A DNA stretch of 64,000 nt. Source: Pseudomonadota bacterium. GTDB lineage: Bacteria; Desulfobacterota; Binatia; Binatales; Binataceae. Shown one piece after another: positions 43,527 through 53,367 of this stretch. The notes beneath the pieces are model-generated. The model was not told the origin of the DNA and ran no database searches. It saw nothing but the letters and a program-made list of their open reading frames with translations. The stretch lies in the NCBI GenBank assembly GCA_021323945.1, contig JAJPKA010000020.1, positions 248,001 to 312,000 on the forward strand. The letters are read 5' to 3'. A program made the position numbers and the translations under genes. Every line of letters begins with the position of its first letter. Within the stretch, counting starts at the first letter, position 1.

Positions 43527-45407
43527 TCACGGTATTACTGAGCCGTGCAAGTCTTGTCCATGTTCCTGCCAAGCGGACCAATTGCAGGCCTGATTTGTCG
43601 ATCCATCGGACCCTTTCCATTGCCATTGCTTATTGACCCGCGAAGCGACCCTGGTATCAAATCTGTAGCTGTTATGCTCGAAAGAATTCGCCGACGAAGG
43701 CGCGTACATGTCGAAGCCAAACCCGAAAGTCTGATCATAACCTCCCAGTGGAGTATTGATGACACCTGAGCCGGTATGAAGTATGAGCGTATTGTAGGAA
43801 ACCGTGTTGCCGTGGACCCGAAGCCGTCCATCCTGGTTTATCTGGATGCCAGCACAGTTGCTCGTAATGACGTTGCCGTTGCGGGCGCTGCCGCCCACAG
43901 TAGTGGTATCGCTCGTGTGTATATAAATTTCGTTTTTGCCATCAGTACAGAGCGAGCAATCGCTACCTGAACAGGTTTGGAAACCGGTGCAGACGTCGTG
44001 GCCGTTTAAAACCGGTAGATGAGCCGCGATACACTGACAAGCATTGGACTGGGCGTTGTCGGTCAGAATATTACGAACGATGGCGCCGTGATGGCTGATC
44101 TCGTAGGTGATCCCATTATACAAGTTGTGAGCCACCCGATTATCCGCATAGATCGCCCCCTCCTCACCGGCGTCACCCCACAGACCGTTACCGTTGTTAC
44201 ACGAGACAATGTTTCCGCGAACTAGAGTGTTTGAATCATTGGCGAACTTTGTCCCGCCCGCCTCGTAACCGTAGGCTGTTCCGTCCTCGTTGTTGCGTTC
44301 TATTCTATTGTTAATGACACGTGTGGCCCTCCCGTCGCCGGTGTTTATTCCGCTCTCCCCCATTTCAACCACCTCGTTTGAATCGATGGTTACATCCACC
44401 GCAGACGGGAGGTGTAACTCAATACCCTCTCCATGGCTGTGAGTGATCCAATTGTTTGCAACAATATCATTCATTCCCTCTGGCTCTACCGAACCGTGGA
44501 GATTGGGAGTCGCGAACTTCTCGATCGTCAGGTTCAAGATCCTTACATTTGGGCCTCGAACGACGAAAGCCTGGGGCACCAGGGTAAGCTCTACACGGTA
44601 GTGAGCCGGATTCTCCGCTACGTAGATCACGAAGTTGCCGTGCCCACCCACGTTTTCGAAATCAATGTACCAGTCACGTGGACCCAGATTGCCGCCGTTC
44701 CAGGCAAGGACGTGATTCTTGACGACCGAGTGACGAACGTCGTTATCGTTAGCAGGAGTGAAGAACAAGTCCTGCGGGTATGAACAACCAGCTGCCGAAT
44801 TCAAGGCAGTGAGTTTCCAAGTGATGCCATTGTCGGTAGTTAACCCGCCGAGCTGTCTCGTCCAGAGCGGCCCGCTGCCAGAGGCGGTAATTCCTGCGTT
44901 TTCTGCAGTCTCAGTATTGCCGTTCGCGTCTATGACGCTGTCTCCGGCCGATATTGGAGTGGCCGGTGTCCACATTAAATACGCGTTGCCACTCACCCCG
45001 CCCCCTTGAAGCATGCAGTTGACCTGCAGACCGGTGCGAATATTCAGAATTCTGGACCGGCCAACCCTGCTGTACCAAAGATGATGAGAACCAACGTTGG
45101 TATGTGTCCAGTCATGAATAACTACGGCTCCGCTGATTGTCGCGCAGGGCGGTGAACTCGGGAGCCCATTAATTGCTCCTGCACCGATGAAAGTGTCCCC
45201 TGGCAAAGGCCGAATGGGAGTTTTGAGCCTATAAGTGCCGCAGGAAAAAAGAAACGTTGTGCCGGGCGGCTCACCGGCAACAATCCGGCTAACGTCGCCA
45301 CTGGCTGGGCTGAGAGATAAAGTTGCACCACAGGCGGACGATTGCGACCAGGCTGAGAGAAAGGCTGCAGCGAGAAATAATGGTGTCAGTCGGCGATTCG
45401 GGTTCAT
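43527..45407 (-). CDS. Secreted right-handed parallel beta-helix protein
   Basis: A 626-residue protein with a signal peptide (LTPLFLAAAFLSAWSQSSACGA). From about residue 290 it consists of repeated beta-helix (PbH1-like) turns rich in Asn, Gly and Val, such as IVANNWITHSHGEGIEL, VTIDSNEVVEMGESGINTG, VINNRIERNNEDGTA and LVRGNIVSCNNGNGLW. A Cys-rich insertion lies near residues 455-490. The fold is used by pectate lyases, alginate epimerases and polysaccharide lyases; catalytic residues were not identified. It converges with the polysaccharide locus and is downstream of a type II secretion operon, so it may be a secreted polysaccharide-processing enzyme. Confidence 0.8.
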   Translation of the reverse strand: MNPNRRLTPLFLAAAFLSAWSQSSACGATLSLSPASGDVSRIVAGEPPGTTFLFSCGTYRLKTPIRPLPGDTFIGAGAINGLPSSPPCATISGAVVIHDWTHTNVGSHHLWYSRVGRSRILNIRTGLQVNCMLQGGGVSGNAYLMWTPATPISAGDSVIDANGNTETAENAGITASGSGPLWTRQLGGLTTDNGITWKLTALNSAAGCSYPQDLFFTPANDNDVRHSVVKNHVLAWNGGNLGPRDWYIDFENVGGHGNFVIYVAENPAHYRVELTLVPQAFVVRGPNVRILNLTIEKFATPNLHGSVEPEGMNDIVANNWITHSHGEGIELHLPSAVDVTIDSNEVVEMGESGINTGDGRATRVINNRIERNNEDGTAYGYEAGGTKFANDSNTLVRGNIVSCNNGNGLWGDAGEEGAIYADNRVAHNLYNGITYEISHHGAIVRNILTDNAQSNACQCIAAHLPVLNGHDVCTGFQTCSGSDCSLCTDGKNEIYIHTSDTTTVGGSARNGNVITSNCAGIQINQDGRLRVHGNTVSYNTLILHTGSGVINTPLGGYDQTFGFGFDMYAPSSANSFEHNSYRFDTRVASRVNKQWQWKGSDGSTNQACNWSAWQEHGQDLHGSVIP

Positions 45408-45500
45408 CCTGGAGCGAAACGCTGCGAGTTCATCGCGCCTCCGTGCGATCAGACAAGTCCCCTCGCAAGATTACCTCTGCAAATTGTCTGTTCTTTAAGT

Positions 45501-45908
45501 TCAGCGTTCCTCGCGAGGTTGGGCATATTCGACCAGGACGCCTCGCGTCGCTTTTGGGTGTAGGAAGCAAATCATTCCGGCCAGGCCGGGTCGCGGCTGT
45601 TGATCGATCAGTTGAAGACCCTTCGTTCGCGCGCGGTCCAGCTCAGCGACAATATTGTCTGTTTCAAAGCAAATGTGATGCAATCCTCCGCCGCGACGAG
45701 CTAAAAAGCGGCTGACCCCGCTTTCAGCTGCAATCGGCTCGAGCAACTCGATCTCCGTTCCTCCGGCGCTCAGTAGTGCGGCTTTGACTCCCTGATCCTG
45801 AACGACAGCTGATTTCAGCAGGCTTAGACCCAGCAGCTCACGCCAAAACAGCATCGCTTGGTCCAAGTTCGGCACTACAATCCCGACATGATGTATTTTC
45901 TTGAGCAT
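45501..45908 (-). CDS. mce: Methylmalonyl-CoA epimerase
   Basis: A 135-residue VOC-fold metalloenzyme that interconverts (S)- and (R)-methylmalonyl-CoA. It starts MLKKIHHVGIVVPNLDQAM with the metal-binding His, has EIELLEP near residue 54, GGLHHICFETDN near 75 (second His) and GVLVEYAQP near the end (Glu). Size and motifs fit the epimerase rather than lactoylglutathione lyase. It completes the propionyl-CoA pathway whose other genes are at 2.7-8.1 kb, and follows the TPR gene by three bases. Confidence 0.9.
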   Translation of the reverse strand: MLKKIHHVGIVVPNLDQAMLFWRELLGLSLLKSAVVQDQGVKAALLSAGGTEIELLEPIAAESGVSRFLARRGGGLHHICFETDNIVAELDRARTKGLQLIDQQPRPGLAGMICFLHPKATRGVLVEYAQPREER

Positions 45909-45911
45909 GGG

Positions 45912-48332
45912 TTAACCCTGCATCTCAGAATGGCTAACGCAGATACGGCGCTGAAGGCGACCCCATTGCTCCTTCATTGATGGTGAACCCAGACTTGGGT
46001 GCTGAGCTCGGGTCACGGCCAATTTATTGCAGGCACCGTTCAAGTTGCCCTCCTCGGCAAAGATCTCGGCCATATGATACTTGGCCTCGTAAAATAAAGG
46101 ATCCGATTCCGCAGCGACAGACTCGACGCGGCTCCAGAGGTCGAGGGCATCGCGATAATCTTTGCGCATCTGAGCGATGCGTGCGAGTCCCGCGTTGGCA
46201 TCGGGAGAAGCCGGATCGGCTTTGGCAACCTGCAAAAAGACCGCCTGCGCTCGATCAACCTGTCCCTGGGCAAGATATGCCTCGCCCAGAATCGAGAGTG
46301 TGCCCGTGAGATCCTTCGGTGCCATTTTCTGTTCACGGACCATTCGCTCGAAATACTCGTAAGTCATTGCTGTCAGACGTGCATCCTCTATTGAGTTGTC
46401 ATATGTGCCCGCCCGGCGCTTCACGATATAGCGTTTCCAGAAGTCCAAACCAATTCCCTTGATGTAGTCACTGCGAGCCGGCCCGGCATCATTTGCAACC
46501 AGGGTCCTGACCTCGCGTTCGAGTTCGCCATATTGAGCGGTTTCCCGAAGCGCTCGGATGCGCCAGAGGAAAACTTGATCGAAATGCTGACGCATAGAAG
46601 GGTACTGCGTTTCGTAGCCCGCTAGTAGGCTGGCTATCTCCCGATAGTCAACCGCTGGTTCATTTTGCAGCAAACCCACCAGCATCAAAATAGCGCGTCC
46701 CCGGCTATCCCTAAGGGCCTGACGCTGGGCGGCAGGCACAGAGCGCTCAGCCGCGGGCTCCAGCTTTATGGCTTCACGGAGAGCTTGTATTGCGGCAGTG
46801 CGGTTTGCTGCCGACAGATTTGTCGGAGCCATCGAACCGGCTGGGCGCTGCGGGTCAGGTGCACGATAGTAGCACTGGGCAGCGTTGAATCGTGCTGTGA
46901 ACTCGTAGTCGGGATTTCCGGAAACCTGTTGGTATTCTCGCGCAGCACTTAGATACTGCTTTTCGGCTTGAAGGTGTTCGGCGATCCTGAAGCGCGGTTC
47001 AAAAGCGTATTTGCCAGTCGGATAGTGCTTAAGGTAATCCCGCGCTGCTTCGAGCCATCGTGCTTGCAGTGACGCGCTCCGTTGACCCCCGTGCTCCCAT
47101 TGGATTCGTGGGATTTTGAAACGCATATAGAACGCCCATTGCGCGTCTGGACTGTCTTGATTGGCGGCTATTTCATCAACGACTTTCTCGGCGGTATCGA
47201 GCTGTCCATGCACGTAGTACAGGTCGGCAGCGTATTTGTAGGCTTTGGGATATTTTCCGCTCCGACCCGCAGTCCAATAATACTTGGCCGCCTCGAGGGG
47301 CTGATGTTTGTAATAGAGCAAATTAGCCAGAAGCCAGTTCTGAAAACCATCGTTGGTACCGCCAAACTCGGCGATCGGATTACTCACATATTGCGCAGCA
47401 GCTGCTACGGCAACTGCCCAACCGTCCCTGTCGTCCTGACGGGCGCGGATAAAATCGATAATCTGCCGATGCAGTTGTTCGCGCTTGGTCGGGTCCTCTT
47501 CAACCGCTTCGGCGCGGATTAACTCCCTGAGGTGCAGCATCTCCAAGCCAAGTTGTTGAGGGCCATTGGCGGCTTCCGCCAGCCGCGCCGTTATGCCCTG
47601 AGCTTCGTTCAGACGGCCCATCGCGGCATATGTTGTGGCGAGTCCTTGCTGGGCGGCTCGATATTGGCGAGTCGATGGTCCATCTCTAATGATTCGTTTA
47701 AAGTCAGCGATCGCCTTTCCATACTCGTTATGATCGAACTTCCCAAGTTCGCGTTCCGCAAAAGCTCGACCGAGTAGATTTTCGCGCACTAGTTCCGGAG
47801 TAAGTATTACGAGAGTACTGTTCGTAAAGCCATCGATTGCCTCGTTTAGGAGGCGCCGCGCCTCATACGGCTCACTTTTGTAAAGCAGTGCCCCTTCGAA
47901 TTTGAGCCATGAAAGGGGATAGAGGGCGCGCAGGGCGAGCTCTTCCGGCTGCTCGTAATCACAATTGCCGCCATGGTCGATAATGTTAATGCAATCGTCC
48001 TTTCGTTTCTGATAGGTTTGGTACATCCGGTCGAGCATTCGCTCAAGCCTTTGGTACGTTGTCAGCAGTTGCTCTGGGTCCTCGCGTCCTTGCTCGGCGA
48101 GACGGGCGAAATCCGCTTCAGCCTGGTCAAGGCGATCTATCGCGTCGCTCGCTACGCCCGAGTTGCTGAGTCCTTGGGTTACGGCGGGCTCAATCTGATC
48201 CAGAGTCTCATTCAGAGCTCGCAGGGTTTGAGCCGCTCCCACGCCGCTGCTGGCGAGAATGAAGCTAAGAGAAATCAGGAACAACCAGGCATATCGACAG
48301 CTCTCTTTAGTGACGTCGCAAGATTCGGACAT
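45912..48332 (-). CDS. Secreted or membrane-anchored tetratricopeptide-repeat protein
   Basis: An 806-residue protein with an N-terminal hydrophobic segment (AWLFLISLSFILASSGVGAA), probably a signal peptide, followed by TPR-like helical pairs through most of its length, for example KYAFEPRFRIAEHLQAEKQY-LSAAREYQQV and LGEAYLAQGQVDRAQAVFLQ. It is probably a periplasmic scaffold. Located just downstream of gspN, it might assist secretion or surface assembly, but no specific family is recognised. It is tightly followed by mce. Confidence 0.75.
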   Translation of the reverse strand: MSESCDVTKESCRYAWLFLISLSFILASSGVGAAQTLRALNETLDQIEPAVTQGLSNSGVASDAIDRLDQAEADFARLAEQGREDPEQLLTTYQRLERMLDRMYQTYQKRKDDCINIIDHGGNCDYEQPEELALRALYPLSWLKFEGALLYKSEPYEARRLLNEAIDGFTNSTLVILTPELVRENLLGRAFAERELGKFDHNEYGKAIADFKRIIRDGPSTRQYRAAQQGLATTYAAMGRLNEAQGITARLAEAANGPQQLGLEMLHLRELIRAEAVEEDPTKREQLHRQIIDFIRARQDDRDGWAVAVAAAAQYVSNPIAEFGGTNDGFQNWLLANLLYYKHQPLEAAKYYWTAGRSGKYPKAYKYAADLYYVHGQLDTAEKVVDEIAANQDSPDAQWAFYMRFKIPRIQWEHGGQRSASLQARWLEAARDYLKHYPTGKYAFEPRFRIAEHLQAEKQYLSAAREYQQVSGNPDYEFTARFNAAQCYYRAPDPQRPAGSMAPTNLSAANRTAAIQALREAIKLEPAAERSVPAAQRQALRDSRGRAILMLVGLLQNEPAVDYREIASLLAGYETQYPSMRQHFDQVFLWRIRALRETAQYGELEREVRTLVANDAGPARSDYIKGIGLDFWKRYIVKRRAGTYDNSIEDARLTAMTYEYFERMVREQKMAPKDLTGTLSILGEAYLAQGQVDRAQAVFLQVAKADPASPDANAGLARIAQMRKDYRDALDLWSRVESVAAESDPLFYEAKYHMAEIFAEEGNLNGACNKLAVTRAQHPSLGSPSMKEQWGRLQRRICVSHSEMQG

Positions 48333-48488
48333 AAGATTCTACCCGCCTGATTCCGGCGTCAGTTAAAAACGGTCCGCGTTCGTAGTCAAGCGACTAAAAG
48401 CCCCGTGCCTGGCAGCCGGCTAGACATAGCCTGCCCGGGAGCGAAGGAGTGGAGCCAATATTGCTCTCTAAGACAGCGACGTTAATCG

Positions 48489-49463
48489 CTAACTCACCGT
48501 TGGGGATCTTATCGGGCCGTCGATGTGATAAGGCCCGGCATCGGGTGGATGAGGTAGTATGTTGAGAAACATGCCGAAGCTCGCAACGCCTCGGGCCGCC
48601 GGCTTCAACACCAGAGCGAGATGAGTCACACTATCAAGAACATCGTACCCCAAGCGAATCTCGCCGCTGGCCGCGAGGGCGCCATCGGGTCCTTCAGCTG
48701 TGACATCATTCAGGGTAAGGATGCGCCCGTCGACCGAAATCCGAGCATGTGCGATGCCAAATTCCAGCGGTGGCATTCCCCGAACGAGGTCCGCTCGCAG
48801 GTCGCGGACCGTGACAGTGATCTTCCCGTTCATGGTAACGAGCTCCGGCCCATTGATTTGTATCCAGCCGTGACCCGACAGATGACCATCTAGATTGTGT
48901 CTTGTTAGAGTTTGAGGAGGTTCAGTCCGGTGTTGGGGAGCTCGGAGGAGAAGCTCTATGGTCTTCTCACTTGAGCTAACCTCTGCGAGATTTAGAGAAG
49001 CAAATTCAAAATTTACGACCGTGTTCTGAACTTTTCGGCGAACCGCGGCGTCCAAGATCCCGCCGAACACATTGGCGTGAAATCGGACACAAAGCTGGCC
49101 GAGAAGAAGCCAAACGATCTCAGGTGACACCGTAACTTTGGGAGCGCAGAGCAAGGACTGGCCATCGCTAGCAGAAACTAAGTTTACATTGTGCAGTTCC
49201 GCACCGAAGGGAAACGCAATTGTCTGTCGTTCAGAGATAATTTCCAAGTCAATCGGCGCGAGAAATGCCGAGATGGTCTCTGTGTAGGGGAACGTGGCCA
49301 AAACCATTACCAGCAACAGAGCCCCGGCAAGAATGGTGTACCTTAGCACCGGCGAAGACGCTTTTTTCAGACACCACAGGCTAAAGCCATGCCAGCCAGC
49401 CGAAGCGTCTGAATGGAAGGCACCGGAAGATAGTCTGGCGCCCGCCATTTCAAATTTCTTCAC
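48489..49463 (-). CDS. gspN: Type II secretion system protein N
   Basis: A 324-residue protein with one N-terminal membrane segment (YTILAGALLLVMVLATFPYT) and a long periplasmic domain. The features LAPIDLEIISERQTIAFPFG, LHGWIQINGPEL-type beta strands and LEFGIAHARISVDGRILTLN-DVTAEGPDG resemble GspN of deltaproteobacterial type II systems. The call leans on its place after gspM and gspL. It starts 12 bases after gspM ends. Confidence 0.75.
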   Translation of the reverse strand: MKKFEMAGARLSSGAFHSDASAGWHGFSLWCLKKASSPVLRYTILAGALLLVMVLATFPYTETISAFLAPIDLEIISERQTIAFPFGAELHNVNLVSASDGQSLLCAPKVTVSPEIVWLLLGQLCVRFHANVFGGILDAAVRRKVQNTVVNFEFASLNLAEVSSSEKTIELLLRAPQHRTEPPQTLTRHNLDGHLSGHGWIQINGPELVTMNGKITVTVRDLRADLVRGMPPLEFGIAHARISVDGRILTLNDVTAEGPDGALAASGEIRLGYDVLDSVTHLALVLKPAARGVASFGMFLNILPHPPDAGPYHIDGPIRSPTVS

Positions 49464-49475
49464 AAGCGCAAGACA

Positions 49476-50135
49476 CTATCCCGCCTTGCCCAAGGCCATA
49501 CAGGTCAAATCCACGTCAAAGGTATGAGAATCTCTCGCATGTTGACGCATCTGAAAGTTCGAGATGGTGATAGGCACGCTCAATGATTGCAAGCTGTAGA
49601 GCGTGTCCACTATCTGAGCCAAGCCGACGTCGTTGAGCTTGACATCGACCGTATACTGCTGGAGGCCGCCGGCAACTTGACGCGTGTTGGGTGTTATGGA
49701 GCCAATCTTCGTTCGTCCCACGCTGTTCGCAAGCGTCACTTGCAATACAGAAAACAGCCCCGGATCCTTGCCGCCAGGGATAGTCCGTTGCTGGACCGAA
49801 GCCAATTCCAGCCGCAATCGCTCGAAATTCCGCATCATGGCCCGCAGACGGATGACTTGATGCTGGCGAGCAGTCACGCGTTCGGCCAAATCATTGCGCC
49901 ACTCATTTGCTGGGAGATAGATGCAGTCATATGCAAAGAGAGTAACGAGTAAACCGCCCAACACGTGCAATAGCCACTTCTCGCGCGGTTCACGTTTATC
50001 GTACCAATCGGCGACTACCTCCCAGTATGGTGCTATAGTGGCGCGTGCCCGTACCAAATGCGGTTCGCAAAATGACTTCACTCGGGCGATTGCAGCTGAC
50101 GGACGCAGAGCAATTTGTCGAAGACTGCTGCGCAT
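49476..50135 (-). CDS. gspM: Type II secretion system protein M
   Basis: A 219-residue bitopic inner-membrane protein: a cytoplasmic segment, DKREPREKWLLHVLGGLLVTLFAYDCIYLPANEWRNDL split around one transmembrane helix, a coiled-coil stretch (ARQHQVIRLRAMMRNFERLR) and a ferredoxin-like periplasmic domain. GspM binds GspL and helps anchor the assembly platform. The DKREPREKxxL motif before the helix is characteristic. Neighbours gspL and gspN confirm the role. Confidence 0.82.
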   Translation of the reverse strand: MRSSLRQIALRPSAAIARVKSFCEPHLVRARATIAPYWEVVADWYDKREPREKWLLHVLGGLLVTLFAYDCIYLPANEWRNDLAERVTARQHQVIRLRAMMRNFERLRLELASVQQRTIPGGKDPGLFSVLQVTLANSVGRTKIGSITPNTRQVAGGLQQYTVDVKLNDVGLAQIVDTLYSLQSLSVPITISNFQMRQHARDSHTFDVDLTCMALGKAG

Positions 50136-50146
50136 GGCGGCCCTTG

Positions 50147-51583
50147 TTAATCAAGTGTGGCAGTCAGATGAAAATCCACTTTGCCACCATCAGAATTGGC
50201 CGCTGCGTGCTCGAGTTGTACCACACCGAACTCACCGTCACGCTCCAGCGCCCGCTTGACTTGGTCGACAGTGGCAAAGGAGTCAGCCTCGCCGTCGAGC
50301 TTGATCCCAGCCTCGTCGATCTGAAGCATCTGCACCTCTGCAGGTAAGCCGGGCGGCAAGGCTTGCGAAAGTGCCTGAAGAAGGTTCAGTGCAGACTGAT
50401 GTGCAGGATTGCCGCCCAGCAGACGAAGTTGGGTGTTCATGTCGGCCAATTTTGCCTTCAATCTTGCCTGGGCGGTGGCTGGATCGACATTTCCCAGGGC
50501 GGGTGCGGCGATCTTTCGAATCTGTTTATCCAACAGATGGACGCGACGCATGTTTACAGCGATGTCGAGTGAAAACTGCAGCAGTCCCGCCCCCAGTGCC
50601 GCACCCAGCAGCAGCGCTGGAGTCCGCACTGAAGCAGCTCTGCCGCTAGAGCCGCGGAAGGCAAACTCATTCTGTCGAAAATTCAGCAATTCAAGTGGGT
50701 TCGACGGCGCCTCGGCGAGTAACATGGCTAGGCAACCAGCGAACCGCTGCGCAATATTTGAACTGCCCCGAATCAGGCTGGAATAGTCAAACTCACCAAT
50801 GTCACGAACAGGCATCTGCAGGGTACGTGCCGCCAGCTCGGGAATGTCGGGGTTTTCCGCGGCCACGCCTGCAAGGATGAGCTCGGGTTGTTGCTGTTCA
50901 CGGTGTGCGAGTATGGTTTGCCGAGCGGCGGCAAAAATCGCATTGGTAGCGCGAGGGGCCAGCGCCCCGTTAAGCTGCAAATCCAATCCATGACCTACAG
51001 TGCGCATGGCGCGCGGCATTCCCTCGGAGTCCACCAGGACTATTGAGGTGCACGCACTTTCGATGTCGATTACCAGATGCGCTGCCGAGTTTCCGTTATG
51101 AACGCGATTCAGCATTCCGGCTAAAGCGAGAGCAGCCAAAGTTACGATCTTTGGATCGAGTCCGGCACGACTCAGCAACTCGAGGTGCTGGCGCACGATC
51201 TCACGTCGAACCGCGGCCGCCATCACCAGGGTATTACTCGACTCTCGACCAACGCGAGCGAACGCGACCACTGCATCGTCCACTGCGAAGGGCAGGTGCT
51301 CCTCGAGCGCAAAAGCGACCACCTGCTGAAGGCGTCGGCGATCAGTGAAAGGCAACGCCAACAATCGTTTGGCAACATATTCCCCCGGTAGAGCGGAAAT
51401 TACGACGTCGCAGCGACCGGCCTCAGTGACGACTCGGCCGAGAGCATCGGCCAGGTCGGGCTCACCCGAGGTTCGTTCCTGTTCGAATACTGCCAGCAAC
51501 TCGTAGTATTTGTAGGAACGCTCGGCCAAAGCTGCACGAACGCAGTCCCCGCTAAAATCCACTGCCAGAATTCGCTGCCGCAT
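50147..51583 (-). CDS. gspL: Type II secretion system protein L (PilM/actin-like plus PilN-like parts)
   Basis: A 478-residue protein. The N-terminal 320 residues form an actin-like PilM domain (ILAVDFSGDCVRAALAE, VVISALPGEYVAKRLLALPF, HLVIDIESACTSIVLV, PELILAGVAAENPDI). A membrane helix (LLLGAALGAGLLQFSLDIAV, near 325) leads to a coiled coil and a ferredoxin-like periplasmic domain. It links the cytoplasmic ATPase GspE to GspM and the pseudopilus platform. GspE is not in the window. Confidence 0.85.
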   Translation of the reverse strand: MRQRILAVDFSGDCVRAALAERSYKYYELLAVFEQERTSGEPDLADALGRVVTEAGRCDVVISALPGEYVAKRLLALPFTDRRRLQQVVAFALEEHLPFAVDDAVVAFARVGRESSNTLVMAAAVRREIVRQHLELLSRAGLDPKIVTLAALALAGMLNRVHNGNSAAHLVIDIESACTSIVLVDSEGMPRAMRTVGHGLDLQLNGALAPRATNAIFAAARQTILAHREQQQPELILAGVAAENPDIPELAARTLQMPVRDIGEFDYSSLIRGSSNIAQRFAGCLAMLLAEAPSNPLELLNFRQNEFAFRGSSGRAASVRTPALLLGAALGAGLLQFSLDIAVNMRRVHLLDKQIRKIAAPALGNVDPATAQARLKAKLADMNTQLRLLGGNPAHQSALNLLQALSQALPPGLPAEVQMLQIDEAGIKLDGEADSFATVDQVKRALERDGEFGVVQLEHAAANSDGGKVDFHLTATLD

Positions 51584-51702
51584 TTTGCCGTTGGTTCACT
51601 GATTCAGCAGACTTCAGTCTGCGTTCGCAGACTTTCGCTTCGCGAAGTTATAAAGACACCGCGTCCACTACGCCGACCCGCCCCAATCGCCATGCCAGTT
51701 AC

Positions 51703-52665
51703 CTAATCCTCGTGCCAGTCCATGAGCAGAGTCGTCCCGTTAAGGTTGCGGCGAAAAGTGGCGTAAACGCGTTTGCGTGCTCCGGCGAAGTCTCCCTGCG
51801 CCGTAATCAAGAAGTAGTCGCTGCTTACCGTGACAAGACGCTTTATATTCTCGCCAGCAAAGCCGATGCCCGGCAAATTCAGTAGATCGGTGATCTGGGT
51901 GAAGGGACGAATACTGCGTGCGTTAACGATCTGCCGTACCAAATCCGGATTGTTTTCGAACTCAGGGGTCAACGCAGCCAAAAGTTCGGGCGGAGCCGTG
52001 TTTACGTTGATACAACACGGGCCCATCCCCGCCTGCATGGTGGTCAAATAGGGACGCAGGCGCAAAAAGGTGAGATCGTCGACGTCCTTGAGCATGCGCA
52101 AATCCCCGAGGGTGGGCATTGGACCGTTGCGAGGTTCGTACGGCGGTGTCAACTGTAGATAATAGTTCGCTTCAGCACCTCCGTCCGATTCGATACTGTC
52201 AGGATCCAGCCAGTCGATCAAAATCGGAACCAGTGCGGGCGACAGTCCCAGGTTTGACAGCAGTCGAGTGAAAATGGCGGCGTACTGGGGGTCAGGCTGG
52301 CGTTTCTGTTGATCAAAGAGCTTATTGATATCGAGCTTACGTTCTTCATCGACGATTGACAACGAAATAGTACCGCCATCAACTGGAACAGGCGGAATTG
52401 GCTGCGCCCAGATTTGATCCAGACTGGTATATTGACTTCTTGCCTGGCTCTTGAGCAGCGAATCCCGCACCAGTATTGACAGGCCGATCTGCACACCGGA
52501 ACGAGCCAGGTAATAGGCTTTTAGTTCATCCGCGCGGTTTGCCGCGGCTCGATACCCCAGCGCCGATGAAGTACTGAACTCCACAACCAGCAGAGTCAGG
52601 AGCGAGATCGCGAGCAAAGTGGCGAGCAACGCGATACCGCGGTCATTATTGCTTTGCTGCTTCAC
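51703..52665 (-). CDS. gspK: Type II secretion system minor pseudopilin K
   Basis: A 320-residue minor pseudopilin. Its short prepilin leader ends before GIALLATLLAISLLTLLVVEF, with the conserved start of the hydrophobic helix. SIVDEERKLDINKLFD and later NVNTAPPELLAAL and PFTQITDLLNLPGI are signature GspK sequences (helix-hairpin-helix-like insertion). It caps the pseudopilus tip with GspI and GspJ. It lies between gspJ and gspL. Confidence 0.9.
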   Translation of the reverse strand: MKQQSNNDRGIALLATLLAISLLTLLVVEFSTSSALGYRAAANRADELKAYYLARSGVQIGLSILVRDSLLKSQARSQYTSLDQIWAQPIPPVPVDGGTISLSIVDEERKLDINKLFDQQKRQPDPQYAAIFTRLLSNLGLSPALVPILIDWLDPDSIESDGGAEANYYLQLTPPYEPRNGPMPTLGDLRMLKDVDDLTFLRLRPYLTTMQAGMGPCCINVNTAPPELLAALTPEFENNPDLVRQIVNARSIRPFTQITDLLNLPGIGFAGENIKRLVTVSSDYFLITAQGDFAGARKRVYATFRRNLNGTTLLMDWHED

Positions 52666-52689
52666 TTGACGGCTGTGGTCTAAATCTTC

Positions 52690-53367
52690 TCACCATTGTA
52701 AATAGGACATCGGTACGCTGACCATTGTAGCGAGCCTGAACGGTGGTCCGGAAGGTGCCGCCATCGTCAACTCGATCGCAACTTCATTCGGAAGCTGGCG
52801 CCCGGGAGGCATACTTTGTGAGCTCCAGCTCTCGCTCCAGTTGTTGCCATCGAAATACCGGATCCGAAGTGAAAGGAGATTTCCGGCCAGGACAGCGTGC
52901 TGCGCGGTCTTGTCCGAACTGGCATTTTCGAGCAGGCTACTCGATTGATCCCGGAGCAGCAGGAACCATCCCGGATGATCTGGGTTAGGCGTTAGTCTAT
53001 AGCTGACGGTGTCTTCTGCGCCGAAATCCTCGAGCGCTCGCCGGTGACCCGGGCTTAGAGTGGAGATACTGATTGAGTCAAGTCGTCGAGCTCCGTCCGC
53101 ATGCGCTTCACCTACCAGCAGGACGCGGCTGGGAAGCGCCGCAGTCTGGACAGCGCCGCGAATCTCCCTCGCCATTTGACCCATGATCTCGCGTGCCGCC
53201 GAGTCCACTGCAATGTGATTTTCAGCTTGGACCTTACTGGTTGCGACAGCGTGAAAGGAACCCGCCAGCATTATGAGTATGATCGCCAAGACCGCGAGTG
53301 CCAGCATGATCTCGATCAACGTAAATCCTGCTGCAATGCAGCGGTCAGGGCGCTTTAACCGCAGCAC
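52690..53367 (-). CDS. gspJ: Type II secretion system minor pseudopilin J
   Basis: A 225-residue pseudopilin with a short basic leader (MLRLKRPDRCIAAG) and cleavage before FTLIEIMLALAVLAIILIM; Glu at +5 is present. The C-terminal part is beta-rich and of GspJ length. The GTG start overlaps the gspI stop by one base (TAGTG), so translation is coupled. Confidence 0.88.
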   Translation of the reverse strand: MLRLKRPDRCIAAGFTLIEIMLALAVLAIILIMLAGSFHAVATSKVQAENHIAVDSAAREIMGQMAREIRGAVQTAALPSRVLLVGEAHADGARRLDSISISTLSPGHRRALEDFGAEDTVSYRLTPNPDHPGWFLLLRDQSSSLLENASSDKTAQHAVLAGNLLSLRIRYFDGNNWSESWSSQSMPPGRQLPNEVAIELTMAAPSGPPFRLATMVSVPMSYLQW

